Source of the DNA: Cnuella takakiae
GTDB taxonomy: Bacteria; Bacteroidota; Bacteroidia; Chitinophagales; Chitinophagaceae
Length of the DNA stretch: 64,000 nt
Reading direction: 5' to 3'
Assembly: GCF_001953305.1 (NCBI RefSeq)
Contig: NZ_MTFE01000010.1
Coordinates: forward strand, 2,236,048 to 2,300,047
Below the pieces are notes generated by a model, which worked only from the letters and a program-made list of their open reading frames with translations, searched no databases and was not told where the DNA came from. Positions 28,570 to 37,889 of this stretch are shown in pieces (positions within the stretch are counted from its first letter, which is position 1; each line of letters begins with the position of its first letter). The position numbers and the translations under genes are program-made.

Positions 28570-29872
28570 ATGACAACAAATATTCTTTAAGTGCCGCAAA
28601 AGTAGGCGCCACCTTAATGCTTTTCTTTTCCAGCCCCAGCAAACCCTGCACACTTTCAGGGTACTTAATTTTTTGCCCCGTTACTTCTTCCACTGCATCC
28701 GGAAACTTCACCGGGTGGGCAGTTTCCAACAGGTAACCTTTCTGTCCCTGGTTCTGTGCCAGGTATTGCTCCAGAGCCAGGAAGCCTACAGCACCATGCG
28801 GATCGAGCAGGTATTGGTGCTCGCGGTATACGCTTGCCAAAGTTTCCTTTGTTTGTGCATCGGTAATACTAGCTGCATGCAGCTTGCCTTTAAGGCTTGC
28901 AAATTCCTGTTTGAATATTTCCAGTATGCGTACAAAATTGGAAGGGTTGCCCACATCCATTGCATTGGACAAAGTAGCTACAGCTTCCCTTGCTGCATAG
29001 GTGCCACTTTGCAGGTACTGGGGAACAATATCATTGGCATTGGTGGCAGCAATGAAATGTTGCACCGGCAAACCAGATTGATAAGCCAGGATACCTGCAC
29101 AGATATTTCCGAAGTTGCCGCTGGGCACGCAAATCACCGGCGGGTTGTCTTTATCCTGCCACTGTTGCCAGGCATAGAAATAGTAAAACTGTTGTGGCAG
29201 CCAGCGGGCCACGTTGATGGAATTGGCCGAGGTAAGGAATAATGCCTTTTGCAGGTCGGCATCGGCAAATGCCTGCTTTACCATGGCCTGGCAATCATCA
29301 AAGCGGCCGTCCACTTCAAGGGCGGTAACGTTTTTACCCAGTGTAGTCAGTTGCAGTTCCTGTATCGGGCTTACTTTTCCCGAAGGATAAAGAATCACAA
29401 CATCCACACCATCTACGCCATAAAAGCCATTAGCCACTGCACCACCGGTATCACCCGAAGTGGCTACCAGTACCGTTACTTTCTGATTGTTGCCCTGTAC
29501 AAAATAACCCAGGCAACGGCTCATGAAGCGTGCGCCTACATCTTTGAAGGCAAGGGTGGGGCCGTGAAACAATTCCAGCGAACTGATTTGCTCATTGATG
29601 TTTACCAAAGGAAAATCAAAAGCCACGGTTTCCGAAGCGATACGTTGCAGTTCATTGCGTGGAATAGTGTTACCAACATAAGGAGCAATTACTTCCAAGG
29701 CAATTTCTTCCTTGGAGTAGTAGTTGATCTCGTTGATAAAATCATTGCGCAAAAATGGAATGTGTTCCGGGAAATACAAACCCTTGTCAGGCGCCTGTCC
29801 ATTGATGGTGGCGGTGCGGAAATCAACAGCTGGCGCTTGTTTATTGAGACTATAGAATTGCATTGTGTTCAA
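28568..29872 (-). CDS. thrC: Threonine synthase
   Basis: The 434-residue PLP enzyme has the N-terminal YSLNKQAPAVDF region, LELFHGPTLAFKDVGARFM with the PLP lysine (near residue 110), and VATSGDTGGAVANGF. It converts O-phosphohomoserine to threonine. It is the last gene of the thrA-thrB-thrC unit on the minus strand. Its stop codon is part of a perfect palindrome, and a family D repeat separates it from thrB. Confidence 0.96.
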   Translation of the reverse strand: MNTMQFYSLNKQAPAVDFRTATINGQAPDKGLYFPEHIPFLRNDFINEINYYSKEEIALEVIAPYVGNTIPRNELQRIASETVAFDFPLVNINEQISSLELFHGPTLAFKDVGARFMSRCLGYFVQGNNQKVTVLVATSGDTGGAVANGFYGVDGVDVVILYPSGKVSPIQELQLTTLGKNVTALEVDGRFDDCQAMVKQAFADADLQKALFLTSANSINVARWLPQQFYYFYAWQQWQDKDNPPVICVPSGNFGNICAGILAYQSGLPVQHFIAATNANDIVPQYLQSGTYAAREAVATLSNAMDVGNPSNFVRILEIFKQEFASLKGKLHAASITDAQTKETLASVYREHQYLLDPHGAVGFLALEQYLAQNQGQKGYLLETAHPVKFPDAVEEVTGQKIKYPESVQGLLGLEKKSIKVAPTFAALKEYLLS

Positions 29873-29894
29873 ATTAAAGTGAGTTGCGGGGTAA

Positions 29895-29993
29895 GCATTA
29901 TTGATTAATAATTACTGATTATTGGTTGACGAGCGAGCCGCAATAATTAGCGTACAGCAGCCAATAATCAATAATCCAATAATCAATAATTTA
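29895..29993. repeat. Inverted-repeat element, family D copy 1 (thrB-thrC junction)
   Basis: Left words ATTATTGATTAATAATTACT and right words CCAATAATCAATAATCCAAT pair imperfectly. The spacer, containing GACGAGCGAGCCG, is not shared with other copies. It ends 6 nt from the thrB stop. Confidence 0.75.
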
Positions 29994-29999
29994 GATTTA

Positions 30000-30920
30000 T
30001 TATACCAATACCCGCACACCCTGCTGGTTTACTTTGGTTACATAAACATGGTGGTCAAGACCTACACCGTTATAAACATCGTGCATGATGGCTTCAACAG
30101 CATGGGCGGTTTCTTCGTCTTTGCTCAACATAAAGATGGAGGGACCAGATCCTGATATACCACCACCCAGGGCGCCGGCTGCCACCGACCTTTGTTTTAC
30201 ATCAGCAAAGCCGGGAATCAGGATACTGCGTACGGGTTCAATGATCACATCTTCCAGTGAGCGGCCAATGAGGTCATAGTCGTTTTTCATAAAGCCGGCA
30301 ACCAGTCCTGCTATGTTGCCCCATTGTTTAATGGCATCTTTCAGCAATACTTCCTTGCGCAAAATCTGGCGGGCGTCGGAGGTCTTTACTTCAATTTGGG
30401 GATGCACCACCGTTACAAACAATTCAGGCGCAGGAATTGCCACAATATCCAAGGGAAAAATGGAACGGATCAGGGTAATGCCACCGTATATGCCAGGTGC
30501 GATATTATCAGCATGTTTTACACCGGATGCTACTTTCTCGCCAAACAGCGCAAAGCGCACCAGGTCTTCCTTGGTAAAACGGTTGTTGAGCAACACATTG
30601 GCGCCCACCACCGCACCTGCGGCACTTGCCGCACTGGAGCCAATACCACTACCCGGCTTGATGGCTTTATGGATGATCACTTCAAAGCCGATGTTTTCCT
30701 CAATCTCCTTCAGCATCTCCACCAGGGGCGCACCCGCAGTGTTGAGTGCCGGATCTGTGGGCAGGGGATAACCATCAGCGCTTTCGATGATCACTTTCTT
30801 TTCATCCAGCAGCCTGATTACCATGGTATCGTAAGGTGCATCGAGGCAAAGCCCCAACACATCAAATCCACAAACGAGGTTGGCCACGGTGCCGGGAGCC
30901 TGTACTGTTACTGAGTTCAT
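30000..30920 (-). CDS. thrB: Homoserine kinase
   Basis: The 306-residue GHMP kinase starts SVTVQAPGTVANLVCGFDVLG and has the ATP loop PGSGIGSSAASAAGAV near residue 90 and the C-terminal GGGISGSGPSIFML. It phosphorylates homoserine for ThrC. It lies between thrA and thrC, each junction holding one inverted-repeat element. Confidence 0.96.
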   Translation of the reverse strand: MNSVTVQAPGTVANLVCGFDVLGLCLDAPYDTMVIRLLDEKKVIIESADGYPLPTDPALNTAGAPLVEMLKEIEENIGFEVIIHKAIKPGSGIGSSAASAAGAVVGANVLLNNRFTKEDLVRFALFGEKVASGVKHADNIAPGIYGGITLIRSIFPLDIVAIPAPELFVTVVHPQIEVKTSDARQILRKEVLLKDAIKQWGNIAGLVAGFMKNDYDLIGRSLEDVIIEPVRSILIPGFADVKQRSVAAGALGGGISGSGPSIFMLSKDEETAHAVEAIMHDVYNGVGLDHHVYVTKVNQQGVRVLV

Positions 30921-30924
30921 TTAT

Positions 30925-31016
30925 AAAGCCTTTAGCCTTTGGCTGTTAGCCATTGGCTGGTGGAAATACATACTTATGGTCAAAAGCTAATAGTCAACAG
31001 CTAAAAGCCAATAGCG
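30925..31016. repeat. Inverted-repeat element, family E copy 1 (thrA-thrB junction)
   Basis: Left words TTTAGCCTTTGGCTGTTAGC are mirrored by right words AGTCAACAGCTAAAAGCCAA across a 17-nt spacer. It ends 2 nt from the thrA stop. Copy 2 is in the leuD-leuB junction. Confidence 0.75.
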
Positions 31017-31018
31017 TT

Positions 31019-33463
31019 CTATATCCTCGCTGCCCTGATAATATCCGCAAACACACCCGATGCCGTTACTTCCGCACCGGCGCCGGCACCTTTTACCACC
31101 ATGGGCTGGTCGGTGTAGCGGTTGGTGTAGAAGAGCACGATATTGTCTTTGCCATACAGGTGGAAGAAGTCGTGGGCAGGATCGATGTGCTGCAGGCCGA
31201 CCTTGGCTTTGCCGCCTTGGTAGTGGGCAACAAACTTGAGTTTTTTGCCTTCTTTGCTGGCGGCCTCGTACAATGCTTTGAAATGAGGCTCCTGCCGTTC
31301 CATTTCTGCGTAGAAGTCTTCCACGCTGCCCTGCATACAGCTTTCGGGCATGAAGCTTACATTGGTGATGTCTTCCATTTCCAGCTGCTCACCGGCTTCG
31401 CGTGCCAGGATCATGATCTTACGGGCAACATCGGTGCCACTCAGATCGAGGCGCGGGTCGGGTTCGGTATAACCTTCGTTTTGTGCATCCCGTACCACCT
31501 GTGCAAAAGAGCGGGTTGCATCGTAGTTGTTGAACACAAAGTTTAAAGTGCCACTTAATACAGCCTGCATCTTTTGTACCTCGTCGCCACTGCGCAGCAG
31601 GTCGTTGATGGTACCGATGATGGGCAGGCTGGCGCCCACATTGGTTTCAAAATGGAAGGCCGCATTGTATTCCCTTGACAGGTCCTTCAGCTTGCGGTAG
31701 CGAACATAAGGTGAGGAACATGCGATTTTATTGCAGGCCACAACCGATATGCTGCGTTCCAACAGCTGGTCGTACACGCCGGCCACATCAGCGTTTGCGG
31801 TAACATCCACAAATACAGAATTGCGTAAGTTCTTTTGGCGGATGATATCCACATAACCTTGCAGCGACATCGGTTCGCCATTGCCAAGCTGTTCCTGCCA
31901 GTTGCCCAGTTCAAGGCCATTATCGTTAAACACCATCTTACGACTGTTGGCAAGACCAACAACACGTACCTGCAGGCGCAGGTGTTGTTGCAGGTAGCCG
32001 GCTTGCTGTTGTATTTGCGCCAGCAGTTTGCCCCCAACGTTTCCGGTACCAATGATGTATACGTTCAGTTGTTTATAGGTTGTTTCAAAAAAAGCTTCGT
32101 GTAAAACGTTCACCGCTTTTTTTACATCTGAAGAAGCAATCACAGCGGAGATATTCCGTTCCGAAGACCCCTGTGCGATGGCCCTGATGTTGACCCCGTT
32201 GCGACCCATGGCGCCAAACATCTTGCCGCTGGTGCCGGCGTGGCTCTTCATATTATCGCCAACAAGGGCAATGATGGAAAGTCCATTTTCAACCACCAAG
32301 GGGTTTACTTTGCCCATTTCAATTTCATAGCTAAAGGCATTGTCCACAGCTGCTTTGGCACGGCTTGCCAGCAACTCGTCTACACCCACGCAAATGGAAT
32401 GTTCGGAAGAGGCTTGTGTGATCAGGATTACGTTGATGCTGTTGGCGGCAAGGGCTTCAAAGAGGCGCTTGCTGAAGCCTGGAATGCCTACCATGCTGCT
32501 GCCTTCAAGGGAAAGCAGGGCAATTTTATTGATGCTGGAAATACCGCGGATGGTATTGCCATTCTGTTCTGCTTCGGCTTTTATTACCGTGCCGTAGTCC
32601 TGGGGAGCAAAAGTGTTTTTTACCCAAACCGGTATGTTCTTTTGCAGCAGCGGCTGGATGGTTGGCGGATAGATCACTTTGGCGCCGAAATGCGATAGTT
32701 CCATCGCCTCCTGGTAAGATATCTGTGCAATGGGCTTTGCATTGCTCACCAGGCGCGGGTCGGCGGTCATCATGCCGGACACATCGGTCCATATTTCTAC
32801 TTCCTCGGCATCTACGGCAGCACCAAAGATGGCCGCGGTATAATCGGAGCCGCCCCGGCCCAGGGTGGTGGTTACGCCAGCCTCGTTGGCGGCAACAAAG
32901 CCGGGTGCCAACAGCACTTGTGCTTGGCTGTTAGATACAAGTTGTTTGATCTGTTCGTTTGTAGTCTTGAAGTCAACGACAGCGCGGGTAAACTGGCTGT
33001 CCGTCCGGATCACTTCCCTTGAGTCTACCCATTGGCAGGGCAGTTCGGTTGCAGCCCAAAAAGCAGCGATAATCTGGGAGGAGAGGAGCTCACCAAAAGA
33101 AAGGATCTTGTCTTTTGTGCGGTCGGAGAATTCGCCCAGCAGGAAGATGCCGTTGCAAAGGTCTTCCACTTCATGGCACTGTTGCATGATACGACTCAGC
33201 ACGCCGCTCTGCGCAGTAAGGGGCAACAGTTCCCGGATGGTGTCAAGGTGCCGCTGGGTAAGCGCCTGGAGACTTTCTTTATAGGTGGCATCGCCTTGGG
33301 CAGCCAGTGTGCCGCAACGCAGCAAAGCATCGGTAACACCACCCAGCGCCGATACCACTACAATGGTTTTGCCGGTGGCAGCTTTAGCGCGAACAATTGC
33401 CGTTACCTTTTTGATATTTTCAGCATGTGCCACCGAAGTGCCACCAAATTTCAATACGAACAT
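31019..33463 (-). CDS. thrA: Bifunctional aspartokinase / homoserine dehydrogenase
   Basis: The 814-residue fusion has an N-terminal aspartokinase (VLKFGGTSVAHAENIKK; GRGGSDYTAAIFGAA), central ACT regulatory domains (SSINKIALLSLEGSSM and following), and a C-terminal homoserine dehydrogenase (YIIGTGNVGGKLLAQI from about residue 470; GTLNFVFNN). It catalyses the first and third steps of threonine synthesis, with feedback by threonine expected through the ACT domains. The start MFVLKFGG (33463) is set by homology; the longer frame from 33514 is not conserved. A Thr/Ile-rich leader peptide and a promoter precede it. The second step (asd) is not in the window. Confidence 0.96.
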   Translation of the reverse strand: MFVLKFGGTSVAHAENIKKVTAIVRAKAATGKTIVVVSALGGVTDALLRCGTLAAQGDATYKESLQALTQRHLDTIRELLPLTAQSGVLSRIMQQCHEVEDLCNGIFLLGEFSDRTKDKILSFGELLSSQIIAAFWAATELPCQWVDSREVIRTDSQFTRAVVDFKTTNEQIKQLVSNSQAQVLLAPGFVAANEAGVTTTLGRGGSDYTAAIFGAAVDAEEVEIWTDVSGMMTADPRLVSNAKPIAQISYQEAMELSHFGAKVIYPPTIQPLLQKNIPVWVKNTFAPQDYGTVIKAEAEQNGNTIRGISSINKIALLSLEGSSMVGIPGFSKRLFEALAANSINVILITQASSEHSICVGVDELLASRAKAAVDNAFSYEIEMGKVNPLVVENGLSIIALVGDNMKSHAGTSGKMFGAMGRNGVNIRAIAQGSSERNISAVIASSDVKKAVNVLHEAFFETTYKQLNVYIIGTGNVGGKLLAQIQQQAGYLQQHLRLQVRVVGLANSRKMVFNDNGLELGNWQEQLGNGEPMSLQGYVDIIRQKNLRNSVFVDVTANADVAGVYDQLLERSISVVACNKIACSSPYVRYRKLKDLSREYNAAFHFETNVGASLPIIGTINDLLRSGDEVQKMQAVLSGTLNFVFNNYDATRSFAQVVRDAQNEGYTEPDPRLDLSGTDVARKIMILAREAGEQLEMEDITNVSFMPESCMQGSVEDFYAEMERQEPHFKALYEAASKEGKKLKFVAHYQGGKAKVGLQHIDPAHDFFHLYGKDNIVLFYTNRYTDQPMVVKGAGAGAEVTASGVFADIIRAARI

Positions 33464-33553
33464 GGGATTGGTCTTTTTTGCAGAATGGGTACTGTACGGA
33501 AAAGCAGGAAACAATTCTTAGATATCAGCGCGGAGGCCCAGGAGGCAATATGA

Positions 33554-33610
33554 CTATTCACAACCCTTTCGGGTTGTAATAATGGTAGTTGTGGTAATAG
33601 CGATAGTCAT
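33554..33610 (-). CDS. thrL: Threonine operon leader peptide
   Basis: An 18-residue frame, MTIAITTTTIITTRKGCE, sits 90 nt upstream of thrA: seven Thr and four Ile of 18. Its end forms a hairpin ACAACCC-GAAA-GGGTTGT, and its first eight bases ATGACTAT are complementary to ATAGTCAT spanning its stop, so the frame folds on itself. Classical Thr/Ile attenuation is therefore likely. I see no hairpin followed by a T run between this frame and thrA, so the outcome may be Rho-dependent termination or translational control. The frame is too short for usual gene finders. Confidence 0.8.
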   Translation of the reverse strand: MTIAITTTTIITTRKGCE

Positions 33611-33677
33611 GGCGGTGTCGGCTGCCTGGGAGAATAGAATGATATGGTGCAGTGGATAGTTCACGCGGAATGCAGGG

Positions 33678-33708
33678 CCAAGATAAAGATTATTCAATCA
33701 TTGGGCAA
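33678..33708 (-). promoter_or_regulatory. Promoter of the thr operon
   Basis: On the minus strand a TTG (33706-33708) and TATCTTGG (33678-33685, one mismatch to TAnnTTTG) are 20 bp apart, about 70 nt upstream of the leader peptide. Confidence 0.55.
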
Positions 33709-33729
33709 GATTTATAAAAATTATTTTAA

Positions 33730-33743
33730 GAAGCGGCCGCTTC
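33730..33743. promoter_or_regulatory. 14-bp perfect palindrome between divergent thr and ppc
   Basis: GAAGCGGCCGCTTC reads the same on both strands and lies about 20 bp upstream of the thr promoter and 80 bp upstream of ppc. It could be an operator for both; no T run follows either side. Confidence 0.35.
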
Positions 33744-33822
33744 CTTGTATTTTCATACGCTAATTAGGATGCTGCCATTGAACTTATTCTATTGTATTAA
33801 TCATTTATAAGTATCTGTTTTC

Positions 33823-36402
33823 ATGGACCACCAGTCTACCCGTGGGTTGCAACAGTTCAAGAACAGCGTGGGCATTAAGTTCCAGTTGTACAACAGCCTG
33901 TTTACCTCCCTGCCTTTTCACCGTATTGAGAAAACCGGTATTCACCTTTCGCTGTTGCTCAATCATTGCGAGGAGGGATACAAGAAAAAACACAGTCCGC
34001 AACAGATCATCGAAGATTTTTTTAACCGCTACACCAATTTCACCAACGAACGCGAACAGGTAGACCTGCTCTTTCGCTTTGTGCAATATGTGGAGCGCCA
34101 AGTGGTGTTGTTTGATGCACTGGAAGATGCCGCTTTCCGCGATGTAAATGATATCAATGGCGCAGGTTCCATCAAACATCTGGAATCGGAAGTGCTGCAA
34201 AGTGGCAGTGAAGAAGCCCTTGCCGAAAAGCTGAAGGACTTTGCCATCAGGCTGGTGCTGACCGCGCATCCTACGCAGTTTTATCCTGGCACCGTACTGG
34301 GCATCATCAACGACCTGTCGAAAGCCCTTTCGGAAAACAACGCCGAACTGGTAAACCTGTACCTGCAGCAACTAGGTAAAACACCTTTTTTCAAAAAGCA
34401 AAAACCTACGCCCTACGATGAGGCGGTAAGCCTTGTATGGTACCTGGAAAATGTGTTTTACAATGCTGCCGGCCGCATCGTTTCTTATTTGAAAGAACGG
34501 TTTCCACATGCCCTTGCCGAAAACAATTCGGTGATCAATATGGGCTTTTGGCCCGGTGGCGACCGTGACGGCAATCCCAATGTAACTTCCGAAACAACCC
34601 TGAAGGTGGCTGATGCCCTGCGCAGCAGCATCCTTAAATGTTATTATATGGATGTGCGCCGCCTCAAGCGCAGGCTCACTTTCCGCGAGGTGGATACCAT
34701 GCTTTGCGACCTCGAAGACCACCTCTATGCCAACCTCTTTATACCCGGTCATAAGGCCGATATCAGCAAGCAGTCTATTTTGGATACCCTGAAAAAAGTA
34801 CGGGAGATCCTCATTCACCAGCACAACAGCCTGTTCCTGTCGCAACTGGATATGCTGATCAACAAGGTGCTGGTATTTGGGTTGCATTTTGCCAACCTCG
34901 ATATCCGCCAGGATAGTTCGGTGCATGGTAAGGTGCTTGGCCTGATAGCCGAAAAGGAAGATGTGCTGCCCAAGAACTACGCAGGCCTTCCGGATGAAGA
35001 AAAGATGAAACTGCTTACCGGCATTACCGGCAAAGCCAACCCCGACCTGTACGATGATGTGTTGATGAAGGACACACTGGTATCGGTACAGGCAATCAAA
35101 ACCATTCAGCAAAACAATGGCGAGTTGGGTTGCAACCGTTATATCATCAGCCAGTGCAACAGTGCATTGAATGTTTTGGAAGTGTATGGCCTCTTCCTTT
35201 TGGGTGGCTGGAAGAAGAAGGCGCTAACGGTAGACATCGTTCCGCTCTTTGAAACCATCGATGACCTGCAACATGCCCCAGATATCATGCGGCAGTTGTA
35301 TGAAAATAAAGACTATCGCAACCACCTGAAGCTGCGCAAGGATGCGCAAACCATTATGGTGGGCTTTTCGGATGGCACCAAGGATGGTGGTTACCTGATG
35401 GCCAACTGGAGTATCTACAAAGCCAAAGAGGAGCTGACCCGTGTTTCGAAAGAATATGGAATCGATGTAGTATTTTTTGACGGCCGCGGTGGCCCTCCTG
35501 CACGTGGCGGTGGTAAAACCCACAAGTTTTATGCTTCCATGGGTAAGAATATTTCCAACAGGGAGATTCAACTGACCATACAGGGCCAAACCGTTTCGTC
35601 CAACTTTGGAACCATTGATTCGGCGCAATACAATATCGAACAGTTGCTCAATGCCGGCATCACCAACGACCTCTTTCCCCGCAAGGAGCGCATACTGGAT
35701 GAAAGCGAAGTGCAATTGTTGCAGGAGCTTGCCGAGGAAGGTTTGCAGTCCTACCAGGCTCTGAAGGAGCATGCCAATTTCCTGCCCTACCTGTCGCATG
35801 TTAGCCCCCTGCAGTTTTATGCCCAAACCAATATTGGAAGCCGCCCTGCAAAGCGCAGCGCAGGTGCAAAACTTTCCCTTAAAGACCTGCGCGCCATTCC
35901 CTTTGTAGGTTCGTGGAGCCAGTTAAAGCAAAATGTGCCCGGGTATTATGGCGTGGGTACTGCCTTGCAGGCTTTGGATAAAAAAGGCAAGCTGGGCGAA
36001 CTGAAGGAACTGTATCGCTCCTCGCTGTTCTTCCGCACCCTGATGGATAATTGCGAGATGGCGATGAAAAAATGTTTCTTCCCGCTTACCGCTCATCTTG
36101 CCGATGATGCGCAGTTTGGAGAAATCTGGCGCATGATTCACGGGGAGTTTGAACTCACCCAACGTTATATCCTGCTCCTTTCGGATAAAAGTGAACTGAT
36201 GGCCGACTACCCGGTAGATCAGTTGTCCATCCAGATGCGTGAGCGTATTGTGCTTCCGTTGACTACCATACAGCAATATGGCATTTCCCTGATCAGGGAA
36301 ATGGACGAGGGGCGTGTAAAACCTGCCAGCCGCGAAGCACTGGAGCGACTGGTGGTGCGTTGTTCTTTTGGTATCATCAATGCCGGCCGCAACTCAGCTT
36401 AA
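33823..36402 (+). CDS. ppc: Phosphoenolpyruvate carboxylase
   Basis: The 859-residue product has the catalytic His149 in TAHPTQFYPG, GGDRDGNPNVTSETT, and the flexible loop DGRGGPPARGGGKT near residue 553. It carboxylates PEP to oxaloacetate, the precursor of aspartate. The N-terminus is short of motifs seen in longer enzymes, and the length fits the shorter Bacteroidota type. It is divergent from thrA, whose substrate derives from its product; shared control through the 212-bp spacer is plausible. A terminator follows. Confidence 0.95.
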   Translation: MDHQSTRGLQQFKNSVGIKFQLYNSLFTSLPFHRIEKTGIHLSLLLNHCEEGYKKKHSPQQIIEDFFNRYTNFTNEREQVDLLFRFVQYVERQVVLFDALEDAAFRDVNDINGAGSIKHLESEVLQSGSEEALAEKLKDFAIRLVLTAHPTQFYPGTVLGIINDLSKALSENNAELVNLYLQQLGKTPFFKKQKPTPYDEAVSLVWYLENVFYNAAGRIVSYLKERFPHALAENNSVINMGFWPGGDRDGNPNVTSETTLKVADALRSSILKCYYMDVRRLKRRLTFREVDTMLCDLEDHLYANLFIPGHKADISKQSILDTLKKVREILIHQHNSLFLSQLDMLINKVLVFGLHFANLDIRQDSSVHGKVLGLIAEKEDVLPKNYAGLPDEEKMKLLTGITGKANPDLYDDVLMKDTLVSVQAIKTIQQNNGELGCNRYIISQCNSALNVLEVYGLFLLGGWKKKALTVDIVPLFETIDDLQHAPDIMRQLYENKDYRNHLKLRKDAQTIMVGFSDGTKDGGYLMANWSIYKAKEELTRVSKEYGIDVVFFDGRGGPPARGGGKTHKFYASMGKNISNREIQLTIQGQTVSSNFGTIDSAQYNIEQLLNAGITNDLFPRKERILDESEVQLLQELAEEGLQSYQALKEHANFLPYLSHVSPLQFYAQTNIGSRPAKRSAGAKLSLKDLRAIPFVGSWSQLKQNVPGYYGVGTALQALDKKGKLGELKELYRSSLFFRTLMDNCEMAMKKCFFPLTAHLADDAQFGEIWRMIHGEFELTQRYILLLSDKSELMADYPVDQLSIQMRERIVLPLTTIQQYGISLIREMDEGRVKPASREALERLVVRCSFGIINAGRNSA

Positions 36403-36423
36403 ACCTTTTTTGAATAGTGATAC

Positions 36424-36451
36424 AGACCGCCTGTTTGGGCGGTCTTTTTTG
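36424..36451 (+). terminator. Intrinsic terminator after ppc
   Basis: Stem AGACCGCC/GGCGGTCT with a 6-nt loop and a T run, 21 nt after the ppc stop. Confidence 0.9.
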
Positions 36452-36453
36452 TT

Positions 36454-36535
36454 TAACCTTAAAGGTTGCTAAAAACCTTCAAGGTTTGCCAAAGGCAAGG
36501 CTCACTGGTTGTTCAACCTTGAAGGTTTCCAAACA
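36454..36535. repeat. Family G repeat cluster after ppc
   Basis: Three short palindromic words follow one another: AACCTTAAAGGTT, AACCTTCAAGGTTT and AACCTTGAAGGTTT, giving several alternative hairpins. They match family G at 28498. Confidence 0.75.
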
Positions 36536-36637
36536 AATAGTTATGGTGTATAAAAAAAGAAAGAGCCACCTGCCGGTGGCCCTTTCCTTTTGCTTGCCAT
36601 TTTGTGCCATGTGAACCTTAGTTGCGGTGGTACAAGA

Positions 36638-37705
36638 TCAGAACTTGTACACGGCCGCAACCAGTGCGCTTGCAGTGCTTTTCTTGGAGGCTATATCAGC
36701 CCCTTTTGTATAGATAGCGGTACTTGCGTTTTCGATACGGAGTTCAGGAATAAAGGTGAGCGGACCTACCCTGAAATTGGCGGAGAGCGTGTTGGCAAAA
36801 ATGCCTGCCTCGGGTGCACCTACTACCGCTTTCTTGTTGGAGAAATATTCACTCCGGAGGGTTAGCCCAAAAGCTTCGGTAGGGTCCAGGTTCAGGTACA
36901 CTGCCGATCCCCACCAGCTGTTGCTGTCGCCAAATTTGCCTTCAGGGTCTTTGGTTTTAACAGACTGTACGGTACCATTGTAGCCCATGCTGAACTTGCT
37001 AGAAACTGCAGCCGAAACGGTCAGGTCAAACTGGTTCATTTTGGCGCCTTCTCCGGGCTTGCCGCCCTGGTAGTTTACATACATTTTCAGCTTGTCGTCG
37101 ATAGCGGAAAGGCTATACTGCGCGATCATGAACTTGCGGGAGAAATCGGCTGACTTCAGATCGGTAGGATTGGCAAAACCCAGCATGAAGGCGCTTTTGC
37201 CCAGGCTTACATCGGCTTTTACACCGGTGTGAAAGAAAGGACCATAAGAGAACATGTAGCTCATGCTATAGTTCCGGTTGAGGATAGGGTCTACCAACTC
37301 GTAACCAACGTGGGTGGCCCAGCTACCGGCAGTCAGTTTTACGTTGGCTGCGGGGCTGTAGGTGAGGTATGCCTGCTTGATGATAAAGTTGGTGTTTTCG
37401 TCGTTGTAAGAGAACTCTTCAGCTCTTTTGCCAAAGCCCAGGTCGGCAACGGCGCCCACTTTACCAAAGCTATGTTCCAGTTTTACCGATGCCATGTTCA
37501 GTTCGAAAGAATTCTGGCTATTGGTAAAAGAGGTGAAGTTGTTGGTGGCTTCTGTTTCCTTCTTGGGGTTGCCCAGGTTGAAACGGTAGTATGCATCTAC
37601 GTATCCGGAAACCGCTAGTGTAGGTTTGGGAGCAGTCGAGTCCTGCGCTTTAACACAAGTGAAAGCGGCCACAGCAGCGGCGGAAAAGATAAATTTCCGT
37701 AACAT
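36638..37705 (-). CDS. Outer-membrane beta-barrel protein (porin)
   Basis: The 355-residue product begins with a signal peptide (RKFIFSAAAVAAFTCVKA) and continues with alternating strand patterns and aromatic girdles, for example SGYVDAYYRFNLGNP and VKLTAGSWATHVGYE, ending in phenylalanine (AAVYKF) as barrels do. The start MLRKF (37705) is placed directly before the signal peptide. It lies downstream of amtB on the same strand, so a role in passage of ammonium or small nitrogen compounds is possible; that is inference only. Confidence 0.82.
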   Translation of the reverse strand: MLRKFIFSAAAVAAFTCVKAQDSTAPKPTLAVSGYVDAYYRFNLGNPKKETEATNNFTSFTNSQNSFELNMASVKLEHSFGKVGAVADLGFGKRAEEFSYNDENTNFIIKQAYLTYSPAANVKLTAGSWATHVGYELVDPILNRNYSMSYMFSYGPFFHTGVKADVSLGKSAFMLGFANPTDLKSADFSRKFMIAQYSLSAIDDKLKMYVNYQGGKPGEGAKMNQFDLTVSAAVSSKFSMGYNGTVQSVKTKDPEGKFGDSNSWWGSAVYLNLDPTEAFGLTLRSEYFSNKKAVVGAPEAGIFANTLSANFRVGPLTFIPELRIENASTAIYTKGADIASKKSTASALVAAVYKF

Positions 37706-37735
37706 TGTTTTAGTTTTTACGTCAGTAGAAATAAG

Positions 37736-37787
37736 GGTACAGCCCACAAGCTTGGTCAGAAGCTTTGTTGGGACTGTACCTTTTTTT
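37736..37787 (+). terminator. Long hairpin with T run between amtB and the porin gene
   Basis: GGTACAGCCCACAAGCTT pairs with AAGCTTTGTTGGGACTGTACC (split by one bulge) and is followed by seven T on the plus strand. Both flanking genes are on the minus strand, so it is not their ordinary terminator; on the minus strand it is a hairpin in the porin leader. Confidence 0.5.
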
Positions 37788-37889
37788 GTTATGGAGCAGC
37801 AGAAAGAGCAGTTGGTCGGTCGGAAGAGGAAAGGTGCAGGGGTTGGTCCATAACCCCCACACCCGGGGTTGTTTATTATCTGGGAAAGA

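Noticed and set aside
29249..29908. 219-codon plus-strand frame
   Set aside because: Antisense to thrC, which has complete motifs.
33730..33743. GAAGCGGCCGCTTC as a terminator
   Set aside because: No T run on either side and it has no loop, so I list it only as a possible operator.
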